Source: CAYYTU01 sp964474655 (GTDB lineage: Bacteria; Chloroflexota; Anaerolineae; B4-G1). From it: a stretch of 13,104 bases of DNA. The stretch's first letter is position 1; each line of letters starts with the position of its first letter. Shown in pieces: positions 5,646 to 12,801 of this stretch. The notes beneath the pieces are model-generated. The model was not told the DNA's origin and searched no databases. It saw only the letters and a program-made list of their open reading frames with translations. The DNA lies in NCBI GenBank assembly GCA_964474655.1, contig CAYYTU010000074.1, positions 1 to 13,104 of the forward strand, read 5' to 3'. Position numbers and translations under genes: made by a program.

Positions 5646-8078
5646 ATGAAAGCCTATTGCGTCAAGTGTAGAGCCAAACGAGAGATAAAAGACCCTCAGG
5701 CGGTGTTCACGAACCGAGGAACGCCAGCCACCAAAGGGATTTGCCCGGTCTGCGATACGAATCTCTTCCGTATGGGCCGCACGCCGGCCCACGAAGGACT
5801 GGACCCCGAGGAAAACGCCGTGATGTCGAAAGCCCGAGCCCGGCGGGAGAAACAGCCGGGGATCGTGATCGTCGAGTCGCCGGCCAAGGCCCGCACGGTG
5901 GATCGCTTCCTGGGCGATAAGTACAACGTGCGAGCCTCGGTGGGCCACGTGCGCGACCTGCCCTCCAACCGCATGGGCGTCGACATCGACGACAATTTTC
6001 GTCCTCATTATATCGTGCCCTCCAAGCGGAAGGATGTAGTGCGGGAGCTGCGTCAGGCAGTCAAGGAGTCATCGAAGGTCTACCTGGCGACGGACCCGGA
6101 CCGGGAGGGCGAAGCGATTTCCTGGCACCTGCTTCAGGTGCTCGACTCGGTGATTCGCTGGCGTCCAGTGCACCGGGTCGAATTCCACGAGATCACCGAC
6201 GAGGCCATTGAGCACGCCTTCTCCCACCCCCGAGAGATCGATATGCATCGCGTCGACGCCCAACAAGCGCGTCGCATCTTGGATCGCATCGTCGGCTACA
6301 CCATCAGCCCCTTGCTGCGCGATAAGCTGGGAAGACGCGGGGTTTCCGCCGGGCGGGTTCAGTCGGTCGCCTTGCGATTGGTAGTCGAGCGTGAGCGAGA
6401 GATCGAGACCTTCGTGCCGCTCGAGTACTGGTCACTGGAAGCCGAGCTGTCCAAGCGGGAAGAAGTGCCCGACCAGCCGCCTAACTTCATTGCCCATCTC
6501 CATCGCATTCGGGACGAAAAGGTGGAGCTCCACAGCGAAGCGGCGGTGGAAGCCATCATGGAAGATCTGCGGGAATCCACCTATATCGTGAAGGATGTGA
6601 AGGAGGGCCAGCGAAGGCGCAGGCCCTACCCGCCTTTTACTACCAGCACGATGCAGCAACAGGCCTCCTATCAGCTGGGCTTCACGACTGGGCGGACGAT
6701 GGCCGTGGCTCAACAGCTCTACGAGGGCATCGACCTGGGCGACGGGCCGGTGGGATTGATCACTTACATGCGCACCGACAGCACCAACGTGGCCGAGCAG
6801 GCCCAAGCAGAGGCGCGCGCTTACATCATTGAGGAGCACGGCGAGGAATACGTCCCACCCGAACCACCCCAGTACAAGACGAAGGCCAAAGGCGCCCAGG
6901 AGGCCCACGAGGCCATTCGGCCCACCAGCGTCCTGCGCACGCCGGCCTCGCTCAAGGAGCAGCTAGACCGCAGCCAATACCGATTGTACGAGCTGATCTG
7001 GCGGCGCTTCGTATCCAGCCAGATGGCCCGCGCGGTCTACGACACCATCGCGGCGGAGATTCTGGCCGGGCCGGAGCCAAGTGAAACCCCCGACGATTGT
7101 CCTTACTTGTTCCGCGCCAGCGGTTCCAGCCTGCGCTTCCCCGGCTTCTTGCTCGTCTACGAGGATATGGTGGACGAAGACGACGACGATGAGGAGGAGG
7201 CCATCGAGGAACGGAAACGGGAGGAAATCCCCTTCCTTACGACCGGCGAGCAGCTCGATCTGGTGGACCTGTTACCCGATCAGCACTTCACCAAGTCGCC
7301 GCCGCGTTATTCCGAAGCAAGCCTGGTGCGCGATTTGGAGGAGTACGGCATCGGACGACCGAGCACCTATGCCCCGATCCTCTCCACCATCCAGCAACGG
7401 GGCTACGTCGAACGGCGCGGAAAACGCCTCTACACCACCGAAATGGGTATGATCGTCAACGATCTGCTGGTTGAATACTTTCCCGATTACGTCGACGTCA
7501 GCTTCACAGCCCAGATGGAGGAGGATCTGGACCAGATCGCTAGCGGCGAGCACGATTGGGTGCCCATTCTGCGCGATTTCTACGAGCCCTTCGCGGCCAC
7601 CCTATCAGGGGCGCAGGCCCACATGCCCGAGCTCGATGTCAACAATCAACCTACCGGGGAGATGTGCCCTGAATGCGGTCACCCGCTGGTCTACCGTTAC
7701 GGTCGCTATGGCAAGTTCATCGGCTGCAGCAACTTCCCCGACTGTCACTTCAGCAAACCGATCCTGATCAAAACAGGGGCGAAGTGCCCTGAGTGTGGCG
7801 GTGACCTGATCGAAAGACGGACGAGACGCGGGCGGACCTTCTACGGCTGCTCTAATTACGACGCTGACGATCCTGAATCCTGCGACTTCGCTGTGTGGAA
7901 GCGACCGCTACCGCGGCCCTGCCCCACATGCGGCGGGTTGCTCACCGAGGCGCGACAGGGCTGGGCGAAATGCACAGACTGTGAAGAGGAATTCGAGATT
8001 GCCAGCCTGCCCGAAGCAGAAGAAGTAGAAGAGAAAAATGTAGAAGCCAGAGAGAAGAAAGAGACGCTACCAGCGTAA
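5646..8078 (+). CDS. topA: DNA topoisomerase I with N-terminal DUF5679-type zinc module
   Basis: An 810-residue type IA topoisomerase that relaxes negative supercoils by breaking and resealing one strand. Residues 1-45 are an extra module of the DUF5679 type (YCVKCRAKREIKDP, GICPVCDTNLF), with Cys5, Cys8, Cys33 and Cys36 as likely zinc ligands. The TOPRIM domain follows: Glu77 in VIVESPAKA and DPDREGEA with Asp150, Asp152 and Glu154. The nucleophile is Tyr374 in GLITYMRTDST. Three C-terminal four-cysteine ribbons are visible (C674/677/694/700, C714/717/735/746, C759/762/776/779), then a charged tail. Residues 506-527 are a strongly acidic insertion. The ATG at 5646 is the first after an in-frame TAA at 5637, but its GAGGAG (5625-5630) is 15 bases away. 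An internal ATG at 5823 (Met60, SKARARREKQ) has GAGGA ten bases upstream and could yield a protein without the module. Confidence 0.95.
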   Translation: MKAYCVKCRAKREIKDPQAVFTNRGTPATKGICPVCDTNLFRMGRTPAHEGLDPEENAVMSKARARREKQPGIVIVESPAKARTVDRFLGDKYNVRASVGHVRDLPSNRMGVDIDDNFRPHYIVPSKRKDVVRELRQAVKESSKVYLATDPDREGEAISWHLLQVLDSVIRWRPVHRVEFHEITDEAIEHAFSHPREIDMHRVDAQQARRILDRIVGYTISPLLRDKLGRRGVSAGRVQSVALRLVVEREREIETFVPLEYWSLEAELSKREEVPDQPPNFIAHLHRIRDEKVELHSEAAVEAIMEDLRESTYIVKDVKEGQRRRRPYPPFTTSTMQQQASYQLGFTTGRTMAVAQQLYEGIDLGDGPVGLITYMRTDSTNVAEQAQAEARAYIIEEHGEEYVPPEPPQYKTKAKGAQEAHEAIRPTSVLRTPASLKEQLDRSQYRLYELIWRRFVSSQMARAVYDTIAAEILAGPEPSETPDDCPYLFRASGSSLRFPGFLLVYEDMVDEDDDDEEEAIEERKREEIPFLTTGEQLDLVDLLPDQHFTKSPPRYSEASLVRDLEEYGIGRPSTYAPILSTIQQRGYVERRGKRLYTTEMGMIVNDLLVEYFPDYVDVSFTAQMEEDLDQIASGEHDWVPILRDFYEPFAATLSGAQAHMPELDVNNQPTGEMCPECGHPLVYRYGRYGKFIGCSNFPDCHFSKPILIKTGAKCPECGGDLIERRTRRGRTFYGCSNYDADDPESCDFAVWKRPLPRPCPTCGGLLTEARQGWAKCTDCEEEFEIASLPEAEEVEEKNVEAREKKETLPA

Positions 8079-8236
8079 AATTCCAGCCTGTCACCGAAAG
8101 TTCAATAGCATAAGCGATATAGATCACGCTTTTCAAGCGAATTCTCAACCGAGTTCGTTGTATTGGAATCTTTCGGGAAGGGTTTGTCCCAATAACACTT
8201 GACAGGGGGCCACCGAGAAGAGAGTTGTCAAATTAG

Positions 8237-8265
8237 TTGTGCACCATCTCGCCTCGTGGTACAAT
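8237..8265 (+). promoter_or_regulatory. Promoter of the two-helix membrane protein gene
   Basis: TTGTGC (8237-8242), a 17-bp spacer and TACAAT (8260-8265). The start would be near 8272, leaving a leader of about 77 nt that ends in a strong GGAGGG (8338-8343) five bases before the ATG at 8349. No clear terminator for topA was found in the 158 bp before it. Confidence 0.55.
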
Positions 8266-8348
8266 AGATATAGCATCAGTGTCTCCGCTCTAAGTTAACC
8301 TCAAAAACAGGTGATCAATTCGCTAGGCATAATGGCCGGAGGGTAGAT

Positions 8349-9395
8349 ATGCTCACATCTCTACAATTCTTGGAACGAAACAAAATCTTGGTAACACTAA
8401 TTGGAGGAGCCGTATTGGGGCTTCTTCTGGGACTGGCCATCGGCTGGTGGTGGTGGCCTGTGACGTTGACCAACGCCACACCCGCCAACCTCCGTTCCGA
8501 CTTCCAGAGCGAGTACCTTCTCTGGGTCGCCGAAGAGTACGGAGAGAATGACGACCTGGAACTGGCCCGCCGGCGATTGGGCACCGAGTTTTGGGAGGAC
8601 GAAGCCCTGGCCGAGACATTGGCTCAGCTGGAACAGGACGTCAGCGGACAAGAGGCTTCCATGGTGCAAAAACTGGCGCAGGATCTTGAGGCCGTCCCAG
8701 AGGAAATACCAGAAGGCGAAGGTATCCCACTCCGCACCGGGGCCTTGATCTGTGGGGTGGCATTACTCGTGATCGCCTCTATTGGCGGAGCCCTGCTTCT
8801 CATCACGCGGATGCGCGAATCTAAGATGGAAGCCGAGATAAAAGAGCGCGCCCCCTCAGTCTCCAGAGAAGTAGTCCCCACCGAGAGAGACGTCGACGAG
8901 ACCGGTCAGCCCCCTCTGGCCCAGTTCGTCGCCACCTATTCACTGGGCGATGACTACTTCGATCCTTCCTTCAGCATTGAGACTGAAAAGGGTGAGTTTA
9001 TGGGCGAATGCGGCGTGGGAATCTCCGAGACCATCGGGGTGGGCGAGCCGGACAAAGTCACCGCCCTGGAGGCTTGGTTGTTCGATAAGAACGACATCCG
9101 CACGGTGACCAAAGTGCTTATGTCGGAGTATGCCTTCCACGACGAAGCCCTCAGGGACAAGCTGGCCCCCAAGGGAGAGCCAGTGCTGGCAGAAGCGGGG
9201 AAGGACGTCATATTGGAGACACGAGTGCTGCGGCTGCGGGCGCGCATCGTAGAAGTGGAGTACGGGAAAGGCAATTTACCCTCCCAGAGCTACTTCGAGC
9301 AGATGACGATCGAGCTGGCGGCCTGGGTGAAGCCCGATGCAGATACTTCCAGCCCGCCCCCGGTCCCAGAAGTCCCGGCCGAATCTGCTGCGTAA
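8349..9395 (+). CDS. Unrecognised membrane protein with two transmembrane helices
   Basis: A 348-residue protein with no family I can name. A first hydrophobic helix (about 13-32) runs into the aromatic-rich segment GWWWWPV (32-38). It is followed by a segment with NATPANLRSDFQSEYLLWVAEEY and charged, probably helical stretches to about residue 125. A second helix spans about 131-153 (GALICGVALLVIASIGGALLLIT), followed by basic residues (RMRESK), so the middle part is probably outside and the C-terminal part inside the cell. The region 190-328 appears beta-rich and begins FVATYSLGDDYFDPSFSIE. It may form a folded domain, since its end (SYFEQMTIELAAWV) is well ordered before a Pro/Ser/Ala-rich tail. 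GGAGGG lies five bases before the start. It has its own promoter and terminator, so it is monocistronic. The topology call is inference. Confidence 0.8.
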   Translation: MLTSLQFLERNKILVTLIGGAVLGLLLGLAIGWWWWPVTLTNATPANLRSDFQSEYLLWVAEEYGENDDLELARRRLGTEFWEDEALAETLAQLEQDVSGQEASMVQKLAQDLEAVPEEIPEGEGIPLRTGALICGVALLVIASIGGALLLITRMRESKMEAEIKERAPSVSREVVPTERDVDETGQPPLAQFVATYSLGDDYFDPSFSIETEKGEFMGECGVGISETIGVGEPDKVTALEAWLFDKNDIRTVTKVLMSEYAFHDEALRDKLAPKGEPVLAEAGKDVILETRVLRLRARIVEVEYGKGNLPSQSYFEQMTIELAAWVKPDADTSSPPPVPEVPAESAA

Positions 9396-9417
9396 GCGCT
9401 CCCATTTGTACAGACCT

Positions 9418-9455
9418 CACCCTCGCCCAATCTAATCCGGCGAGGGTGTTTTTTT
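9418..9455 (+). terminator. Strong intrinsic terminator after the membrane protein gene
   Basis: A perfect 10-bp stem, CACCCTCGCC (9418-9427) with GGCGAGGGTG (9439-9448), an 11-nt loop, then seven T (9449-9455). It lies 22 bp after the stop codon at 9395. The convergent holB gene ends at 9524. On the minus strand no T-run follows the hairpin, so it acts rightward only. Confidence 0.93.
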
Positions 9456-9523
9456 GCCAGGTGGGCGCATCGATCCGCCCAGGATCGCGCCGGGAAGAAT
9501 AGCCCGACGGACCGGAGGAGTCG

Positions 9524-10522
9524 CTAAACGCGCGGCAGATTGAGCATTAAGACCTCAAGGGTGAGGCGGACATTGGCATTGCGCTTTAGCTTATCAGCCG
9601 CGCTCCGCAGAGACTTCAGCACGGACGCGCTTCTCTCCAGCCCAAAGCGCCGCGCGTGATCGCGCAGCCGGGATCGCTGATCCACGTTAGTCAGCGGGGC
9701 CTGCGCTTCAGAGGCTACCAACAACACATCGCGCCACCACCCGATCCAGAGATCAAGCGTCTCCTGTGTGGCGACAGGGTCGCGGGTCAACTTCTCCGCA
9801 TACGCGAAACGATCCACAATAGATCCCTCGACGAGCGCATCGAGCGCGTCCAGCCGATCCACGCGCTTCTCCAATGCCCCATCATCCCCGAGCTTCCGCA
9901 CCGCCCAGCCCAACCGCCCGCCGGAGAGATGCGCCAGCAGAGTGGCCCGCTCCGATGCCACATCCCAGCGCTCGACGAGGGCCCGCTCCACCTGCGCCAC
10001 AGACAAAGACCGCAGAGGAATCTGCTGACAACGAGAGACGATGGTTGGAAGCAACACACCGGCCTCGCGAGCCAGCACCATCATCACCACGTAAGGGGGC
10101 GGGTCCTCCAGGGTCTTGAGCAACGCATTAGCGGCCGAGGTCGTGGCTTCCTCGAAGCGCCGCAGGATGGCGATCTGATACCGCCCCTCGACCGGCGTCA
10201 ACGAGAGCTGATGTTGCAAATCGCGTATCTGCTCGATCTTCAAGCTATCCCCCACGCGCTCGGATTCGACCACGTGCAGGTCGGGGTGATTGCCGCTGGA
10301 CATCAGCCGACAGGCCCGACAATCGCCACAAGGGCGCTCGTGGACGTTCTCATCCTCGCAGAGCAGCGCGGCGGCCACTTTCCGCGCCAAGGTCGTCTTG
10401 CCCACACCCGGCGGGCCGGTGAAGAGATAAGCGTGGGAGATGGTCTCCGTCGCCACGGCGCGCTGCAGCGCCCTCACGGCCCAATCGTGACCGACGATGT
10501 TCCAGTGGTCGTCCAGTGTCAT
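9524..10522 (-). CDS. holB: DNA polymerase III subunit delta prime
   Basis: A 332-residue AAA+ clamp-loader subunit. It begins with the family motif HWNIVGHDWAVRALQRAV, and residues 36-44 are an intact Walker A, GPPGVGKTT. A zinc module follows with Cys55, Cys65, Cys68 and Cys71. LLKTLEDPP and the SRC motif (163-165 in PTIVSRCQ) are typical of delta prime/DnaX proteins. It sits in the clamp loader that places the sliding clamp on DNA. The intact Walker A differs from the E. coli protein, whose P-loop is degenerate. A DnaX gamma/tau identity is less likely because no long C-terminal region follows. The reading frame extends to 10600, but ATG 10522 is chosen for its GAGGA eight bases upstream and fit to family N-termini. 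The gene stands alone; tmk, often a neighbour, is not in the window. Confidence 0.9.
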   Translation of the reverse strand: MTLDDHWNIVGHDWAVRALQRAVATETISHAYLFTGPPGVGKTTLARKVAAALLCEDENVHERPCGDCRACRLMSSGNHPDLHVVESERVGDSLKIEQIRDLQHQLSLTPVEGRYQIAILRRFEEATTSAANALLKTLEDPPPYVVMMVLAREAGVLLPTIVSRCQQIPLRSLSVAQVERALVERWDVASERATLLAHLSGGRLGWAVRKLGDDGALEKRVDRLDALDALVEGSIVDRFAYAEKLTRDPVATQETLDLWIGWWRDVLLVASEAQAPLTNVDQRSRLRDHARRFGLERSASVLKSLRSAADKLKRNANVRLTLEVLMLNLPRV

Positions 10523-10530
10523 CAAAGCAT

Positions 10531-10535
10531 TCCTC
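10531..10535 (-). promoter_or_regulatory. Ribosome-binding site fixing the holB start
   Basis: GAGGA on the minus strand (TCCTC on plus) lies eight bases before ATG 10522-10520. It favours this start over the 26-codon upstream extension, whose residues do not resemble delta prime. Confidence 0.75.
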
Positions 10536-10714
10536 GAGGAAGCATTCAGCAGATCGGATATGTCAAGGATTTCGAAGCAGGTCGCCCAGCAAAATGTCAA
10601 GGCCGTAGAGCGTGCTTAGGCGTGAACAAGGCAAACGAAGTTTGGGTTCAGGGAATGTTCACAGCCTTCTTGAGACGTGGTTCACATCCAGAAACCATTT
10701 CCGGTTCACTTTTG

Positions 10715-10759
10715 GCACCGGCCTGAAGAGCCGGTGCTGGGTATTTTTAGGCCCAGCAC
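10715..10759. repeat. Two overlapping, mutually exclusive hairpins
   Basis: Hairpin 1 pairs GCACCGGC (10715-10722) with GCCGGTGC (10730-10737) around a 7-base loop. Hairpin 2 pairs GTGCTGGG (10734-10741) with CCCAGCAC (10752-10759) around a 10-base A/T-rich loop. They share 10734-10737, so both cannot form fully at once. The stretch ATTTTT follows hairpin 1 and forms the loop of hairpin 2. No gene lies upstream on the plus strand and no gene starts just after it, so its role is unclear; it could be an interspersed palindromic element. Confidence 0.6.
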
Positions 10760-10923
10760 TGTCTGTTTACGGCGGTGCGGCCTTAGAAAACGGAAATAGT
10801 TTTTGGACGCAACTTGAGCCGCTAGACATTCCCTGGGGTTGACACGCTCGGTAAACGTGACTGTAGGCAATCTAACGCGTCCGGGCTACCCTGGAATCGC
10901 TTCATTTGCCCTCAACCTTCGGC

Positions 10924-10952
10924 TTGCAAAAAAACGCCGAAGATGGTATAAT
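10924..10952 (+). promoter_or_regulatory. Promoter of tRNA-Val
   Basis: TTGCAA (10924-10929), a 17-bp spacer and a perfect TATAAT (10947-10952) with an extended -10 TGG in front. The start would be near 10959, about six bases before the mature tRNA. An inverted repeat, CTTCGGC (10917-10923) and GCCGAAG (10936-10942), encloses the -35 box. Confidence 0.7.
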
Positions 10953-10964
10953 CGCAGGCACTGT

Positions 10965-11038
10965 GGGCGGTTAGCTCAGTTGGCGAGAGCGCCACGTTGA
11001 CATCGTGGAGGTCACAAGTTCAAGTCTTGTACCGCCCA
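10965..11038 (+). tRNA. tRNA-Val (anticodon GAC)
   Basis: A full cloverleaf can be drawn by hand. The acceptor stem is GGGCGGT (10965-10971) with ACCGCCC (11031-11037); the D-arm has GCTC/GAGC; the anticodon stem is CCACG/CGTGG around loop TTGACAT with anticodon GAC (10999-11001); the T-arm is ACAAG/CTTGT around TTCAAGT. The discriminator base is A11038. The CCA end is not encoded, since CT follows. It decodes GUC and GUU valine codons. It is a single-gene transcription unit between its own promoter and terminator. Confidence 0.95.
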
Positions 11039-11044
11039 CTAATC

Positions 11045-11077
11045 CCCCACCGGACTATGATCCGGTGGGGTTTTGTT
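11045..11077 (+). terminator. Intrinsic terminator of tRNA-Val
   Basis: A perfect 10-bp stem, CCCCACCGGA (11045-11054) with TCCGGTGGGG (11061-11070), a 6-base loop, then TTTTGTT (11071-11077). It lies 6 bp after the mature tRNA and directly before the end of the convergent mutase gene (stop at 11080). In the leftward direction the hairpin lacks a T-run. Confidence 0.9.
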
Positions 11078-11079
11078 AT

Positions 11080-12684
11080 CTACTGCTGTGCGAGGCTCGG
11101 GACAGGACGCCCCTCGCCGTCCACCAGCCAGCGATAACTCTTCTCGATGCGATCCCAGTTATACTCCCGATCGAGCGACCAGAAGCGCCCGATCAGCGAG
11201 ACGAACTGCCCCACATCCAGACGTTCACACTCAGCCTCGATGTCGCCCACGTAGATGGCGCCGCTTTCCGGCTTCTCGCCGCGGCGGCCCAGCATGCCGT
11301 GGACGTAGACCTCGGGCACGTCGAGCTGCTCGGCCATACGCAGCAACGCCTTCAGATGCTCCACTGAGCCGTGAGAGCTGTAAAAGGAGATGATGCCCAG
11401 CAGGTGAAGGGCCGTGCCTTCTCGTTTGGCGCCTTCCATCGCCCAGCGCAGGGCCTCGTTCTGGAAGAAGCTGCCGTCGGCGATGGCCCGCTCGACGCGC
11501 AATCGATCGGAGGTCACGACGCGCCCGGCGCCGATGTGCGTGTGGCCCACCTCGGAGTTGCCCACGGTCTTCCCCTCGCGGTTAGGGACCTCGTTGGGCA
11601 GGCCCACGGCCTCACCGGCGGCCTCCAGCCGCGTGGCGGGGTACGCCTCTTGCAGCTCGTCCATCACCGGCGTCTCGGCCTCGATGATCAAGTTCCCCCA
11701 GTCGTCGTCGCGCACGCCCCAGCCGTCGAGGATGAAGAGCGCTACCCGCTGCGGCTCGCTTCCGTCGAGGCCCTTGATCCGCGATGAGCCCTCCATCACG
11801 TCGGGCTTCTCCAGCCCCATCAGATCCAGCACCGTCGGTGCCACGTCGATCAGAGTGCCGCCGTCGCGCACGCCATCCGCGCCAAGATGTGGCGCCACCA
11901 GCACGAAGGGCACCTCGCTATCCGTGTGCCCGGTGTCGATGGAGCCATCGGGATAGTACCACTTCTCCACCGTGCCGTGGTCGGCGGTGACCAGCGCGGC
12001 CACGCCCATCTCCTGCGCCGCCTCCAGCACGCGCCCGAGCTGAGTATCGACGGTGGAAACTGCCTTCTTGATCGCCTCGCGCTGCTCGCTGTGGCCGATC
12101 ACGTCGACGTTGGCCCAATTGACCACCAATAGGTCGACCGAATCGTCGCGCAGCGTCTCAATGGCGGCGTCAGCTACATCTGAGGCCCGCATCTCCGGCG
12201 GCGGCAGATAGCCCTCGAAGTCCAGCGATTCGATGATGCGGTGCTCCTCGCCGGGGAAGGGCTCCTCGCGCCCCCCGTTCAGGAACCTGGTCAGGTGAAC
12301 TTCTTTTTCCGATTCGACGATCCGGACCTGGCGTTTGCCTGCCTTGCTGACCACCTCGCCCAGCGTGGCGTGGATCGTGCCCAGGGGCGGGAGGGCGACG
12401 CGCACGTCCAGGTCGGGATGGTACTCGATCATTGTGGCCCAGTGCGTGGTGATCGGCTCGCGCTCGAAGTGCGGGAACTCATCATCGACGAAGGCTTGCG
12501 TCAGCTCGATCTCGCGCTCGCCGCGTAGATCGTAGAAGATAACGTAGTCGCCATCGCCAATGCGTCCAATTGGCTGACCGTCCTCATCGACGCGTACCAG
12601 CGGTTCCATCATCTCGTCATCCTCGCCGGCGCGATAGGCCGCGCGTACGCCCTTGGCGAGGGGATAGGCTCGGTCGTTGGTCAT
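11080..12684 (-). CDS. Cofactor-independent phosphoglycerate mutase, halves in circularly permuted order
   Basis: A 534-residue member of the alkaline-phosphatase-like iPGM family (GpmI), which interconverts 3- and 2-phosphoglycerate in glycolysis. The motif order is swapped. Residues 1-300 match the usual C-terminal half: substrate arginines Arg54 and Arg57 (DLRGER), Lys127 (SEKEVHLT), metal ligands Asp194 and His198 (NVDVIGH), Asp235-His236 (TADHG) and His253 (GHT). Residues about 310-534 match the usual N-terminal half: metal ligand Asp320 (LDGWG), phosphoserine Ser377 (VGNSEVGH), His438, Arg500 and Arg506 (GRFWSLDR). The old C- and N-termini are joined by a short linker (about 299-313). 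The cut falls in the usual GEG...AI loop of the transferase domain. The usual DGRD motif reads GRRG (466-469), and there are about seven extra residues before GNSEVGH. The ATG at 12684 has AAGGAG six bases upstream. Function as a mutase is inferred. Confidence 0.9.
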   Translation of the reverse strand: MTNDRAYPLAKGVRAAYRAGEDDEMMEPLVRVDEDGQPIGRIGDGDYVIFYDLRGEREIELTQAFVDDEFPHFEREPITTHWATMIEYHPDLDVRVALPPLGTIHATLGEVVSKAGKRQVRIVESEKEVHLTRFLNGGREEPFPGEEHRIIESLDFEGYLPPPEMRASDVADAAIETLRDDSVDLLVVNWANVDVIGHSEQREAIKKAVSTVDTQLGRVLEAAQEMGVAALVTADHGTVEKWYYPDGSIDTGHTDSEVPFVLVAPHLGADGVRDGGTLIDVAPTVLDLMGLEKPDVMEGSSRIKGLDGSEPQRVALFILDGWGVRDDDWGNLIIEAETPVMDELQEAYPATRLEAAGEAVGLPNEVPNREGKTVGNSEVGHTHIGAGRVVTSDRLRVERAIADGSFFQNEALRWAMEGAKREGTALHLLGIISFYSSHGSVEHLKALLRMAEQLDVPEVYVHGMLGRRGEKPESGAIYVGDIEAECERLDVGQFVSLIGRFWSLDREYNWDRIEKSYRWLVDGEGRPVPSLAQQ

Positions 12685-12690
12685 CAATTA

Positions 12691-12696
12691 CTCCTT
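12691..12696 (-). promoter_or_regulatory. Ribosome-binding site fixing the mutase start
   Basis: AAGGAG on the minus strand (CTCCTT on plus) lies six bases before ATG 12684-12682 and only three before the in-frame TTG at 12687-12685, so the ATG is the better start. Confidence 0.8.
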
Positions 12697-12765
12697 GGTC
12701 TCGTAAAACGTGATTTCGCTACCCTACACATTTCTTGATTAGCAAAGCTTGCGAAAGCCCGGTGG

Positions 12766-12794
12766 ATTGTAACACGATGCTGGGGGGTGAGCAA
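12766..12794 (-). promoter_or_regulatory. Promoter of the phosphoglycerate mutase gene
   Basis: On the minus strand, TTGCTC (plus 12794-12789), a 17-bp spacer and TACAAT (12771-12766). The start would be near 12759, giving a leader of about 75 nt. Its -35 box lies 7 bp from the -35 box of the divergent T-box promoter. Confidence 0.6.
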
Positions 12795-12801
12795 CCAGAA
12801 G

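Larger units (their letters stand above)
10523..10964. other. 442-bp non-coding stretch between holB and tRNA-Val
   Basis: No convincing gene is present. The stretch holds the holB ribosome-binding site (10531-10535), a 9-base direct repeat ATGTCAAGG at 10560-10568 and 10594-10602, a cluster of GTTCAC-type hexamers (10622-10709), two overlapping hairpins (10715-10759), a lone TTGACA at 10840-10845 without a good -10 box, and the tRNA promoter at 10924-10952. A clear leftward promoter for holB was not found. The region is large for a divergent tRNA/holB spacer in this otherwise compact window. Confidence 0.7.

Noticed and set aside
8112..8139. Short alternating repeats AAGCG/CGCTT/AAGCG after topA as terminator or attenuator
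   Set aside because: Stems are only 5 bp and A/T-rich and no proper U-run follows. Probably chance.
8199..8204. TTGACA before the membrane protein gene as its -35 box
   Set aside because: No acceptable -10 box lies 15-19 bp downstream, and the TTGTGC/TACAAT pair at 8237-8265 is better spaced.
10523..10600. Upstream extension of holB by 26 codons
   Set aside because: These residues do not match the family, and the internal ATG has a good ribosome-binding site.
9656..10726. Plus-strand open frame of 356 codons antisense to holB
   Set aside because: It lies opposite a clearly conserved AAA+ gene and the translation has no recognisable domain.
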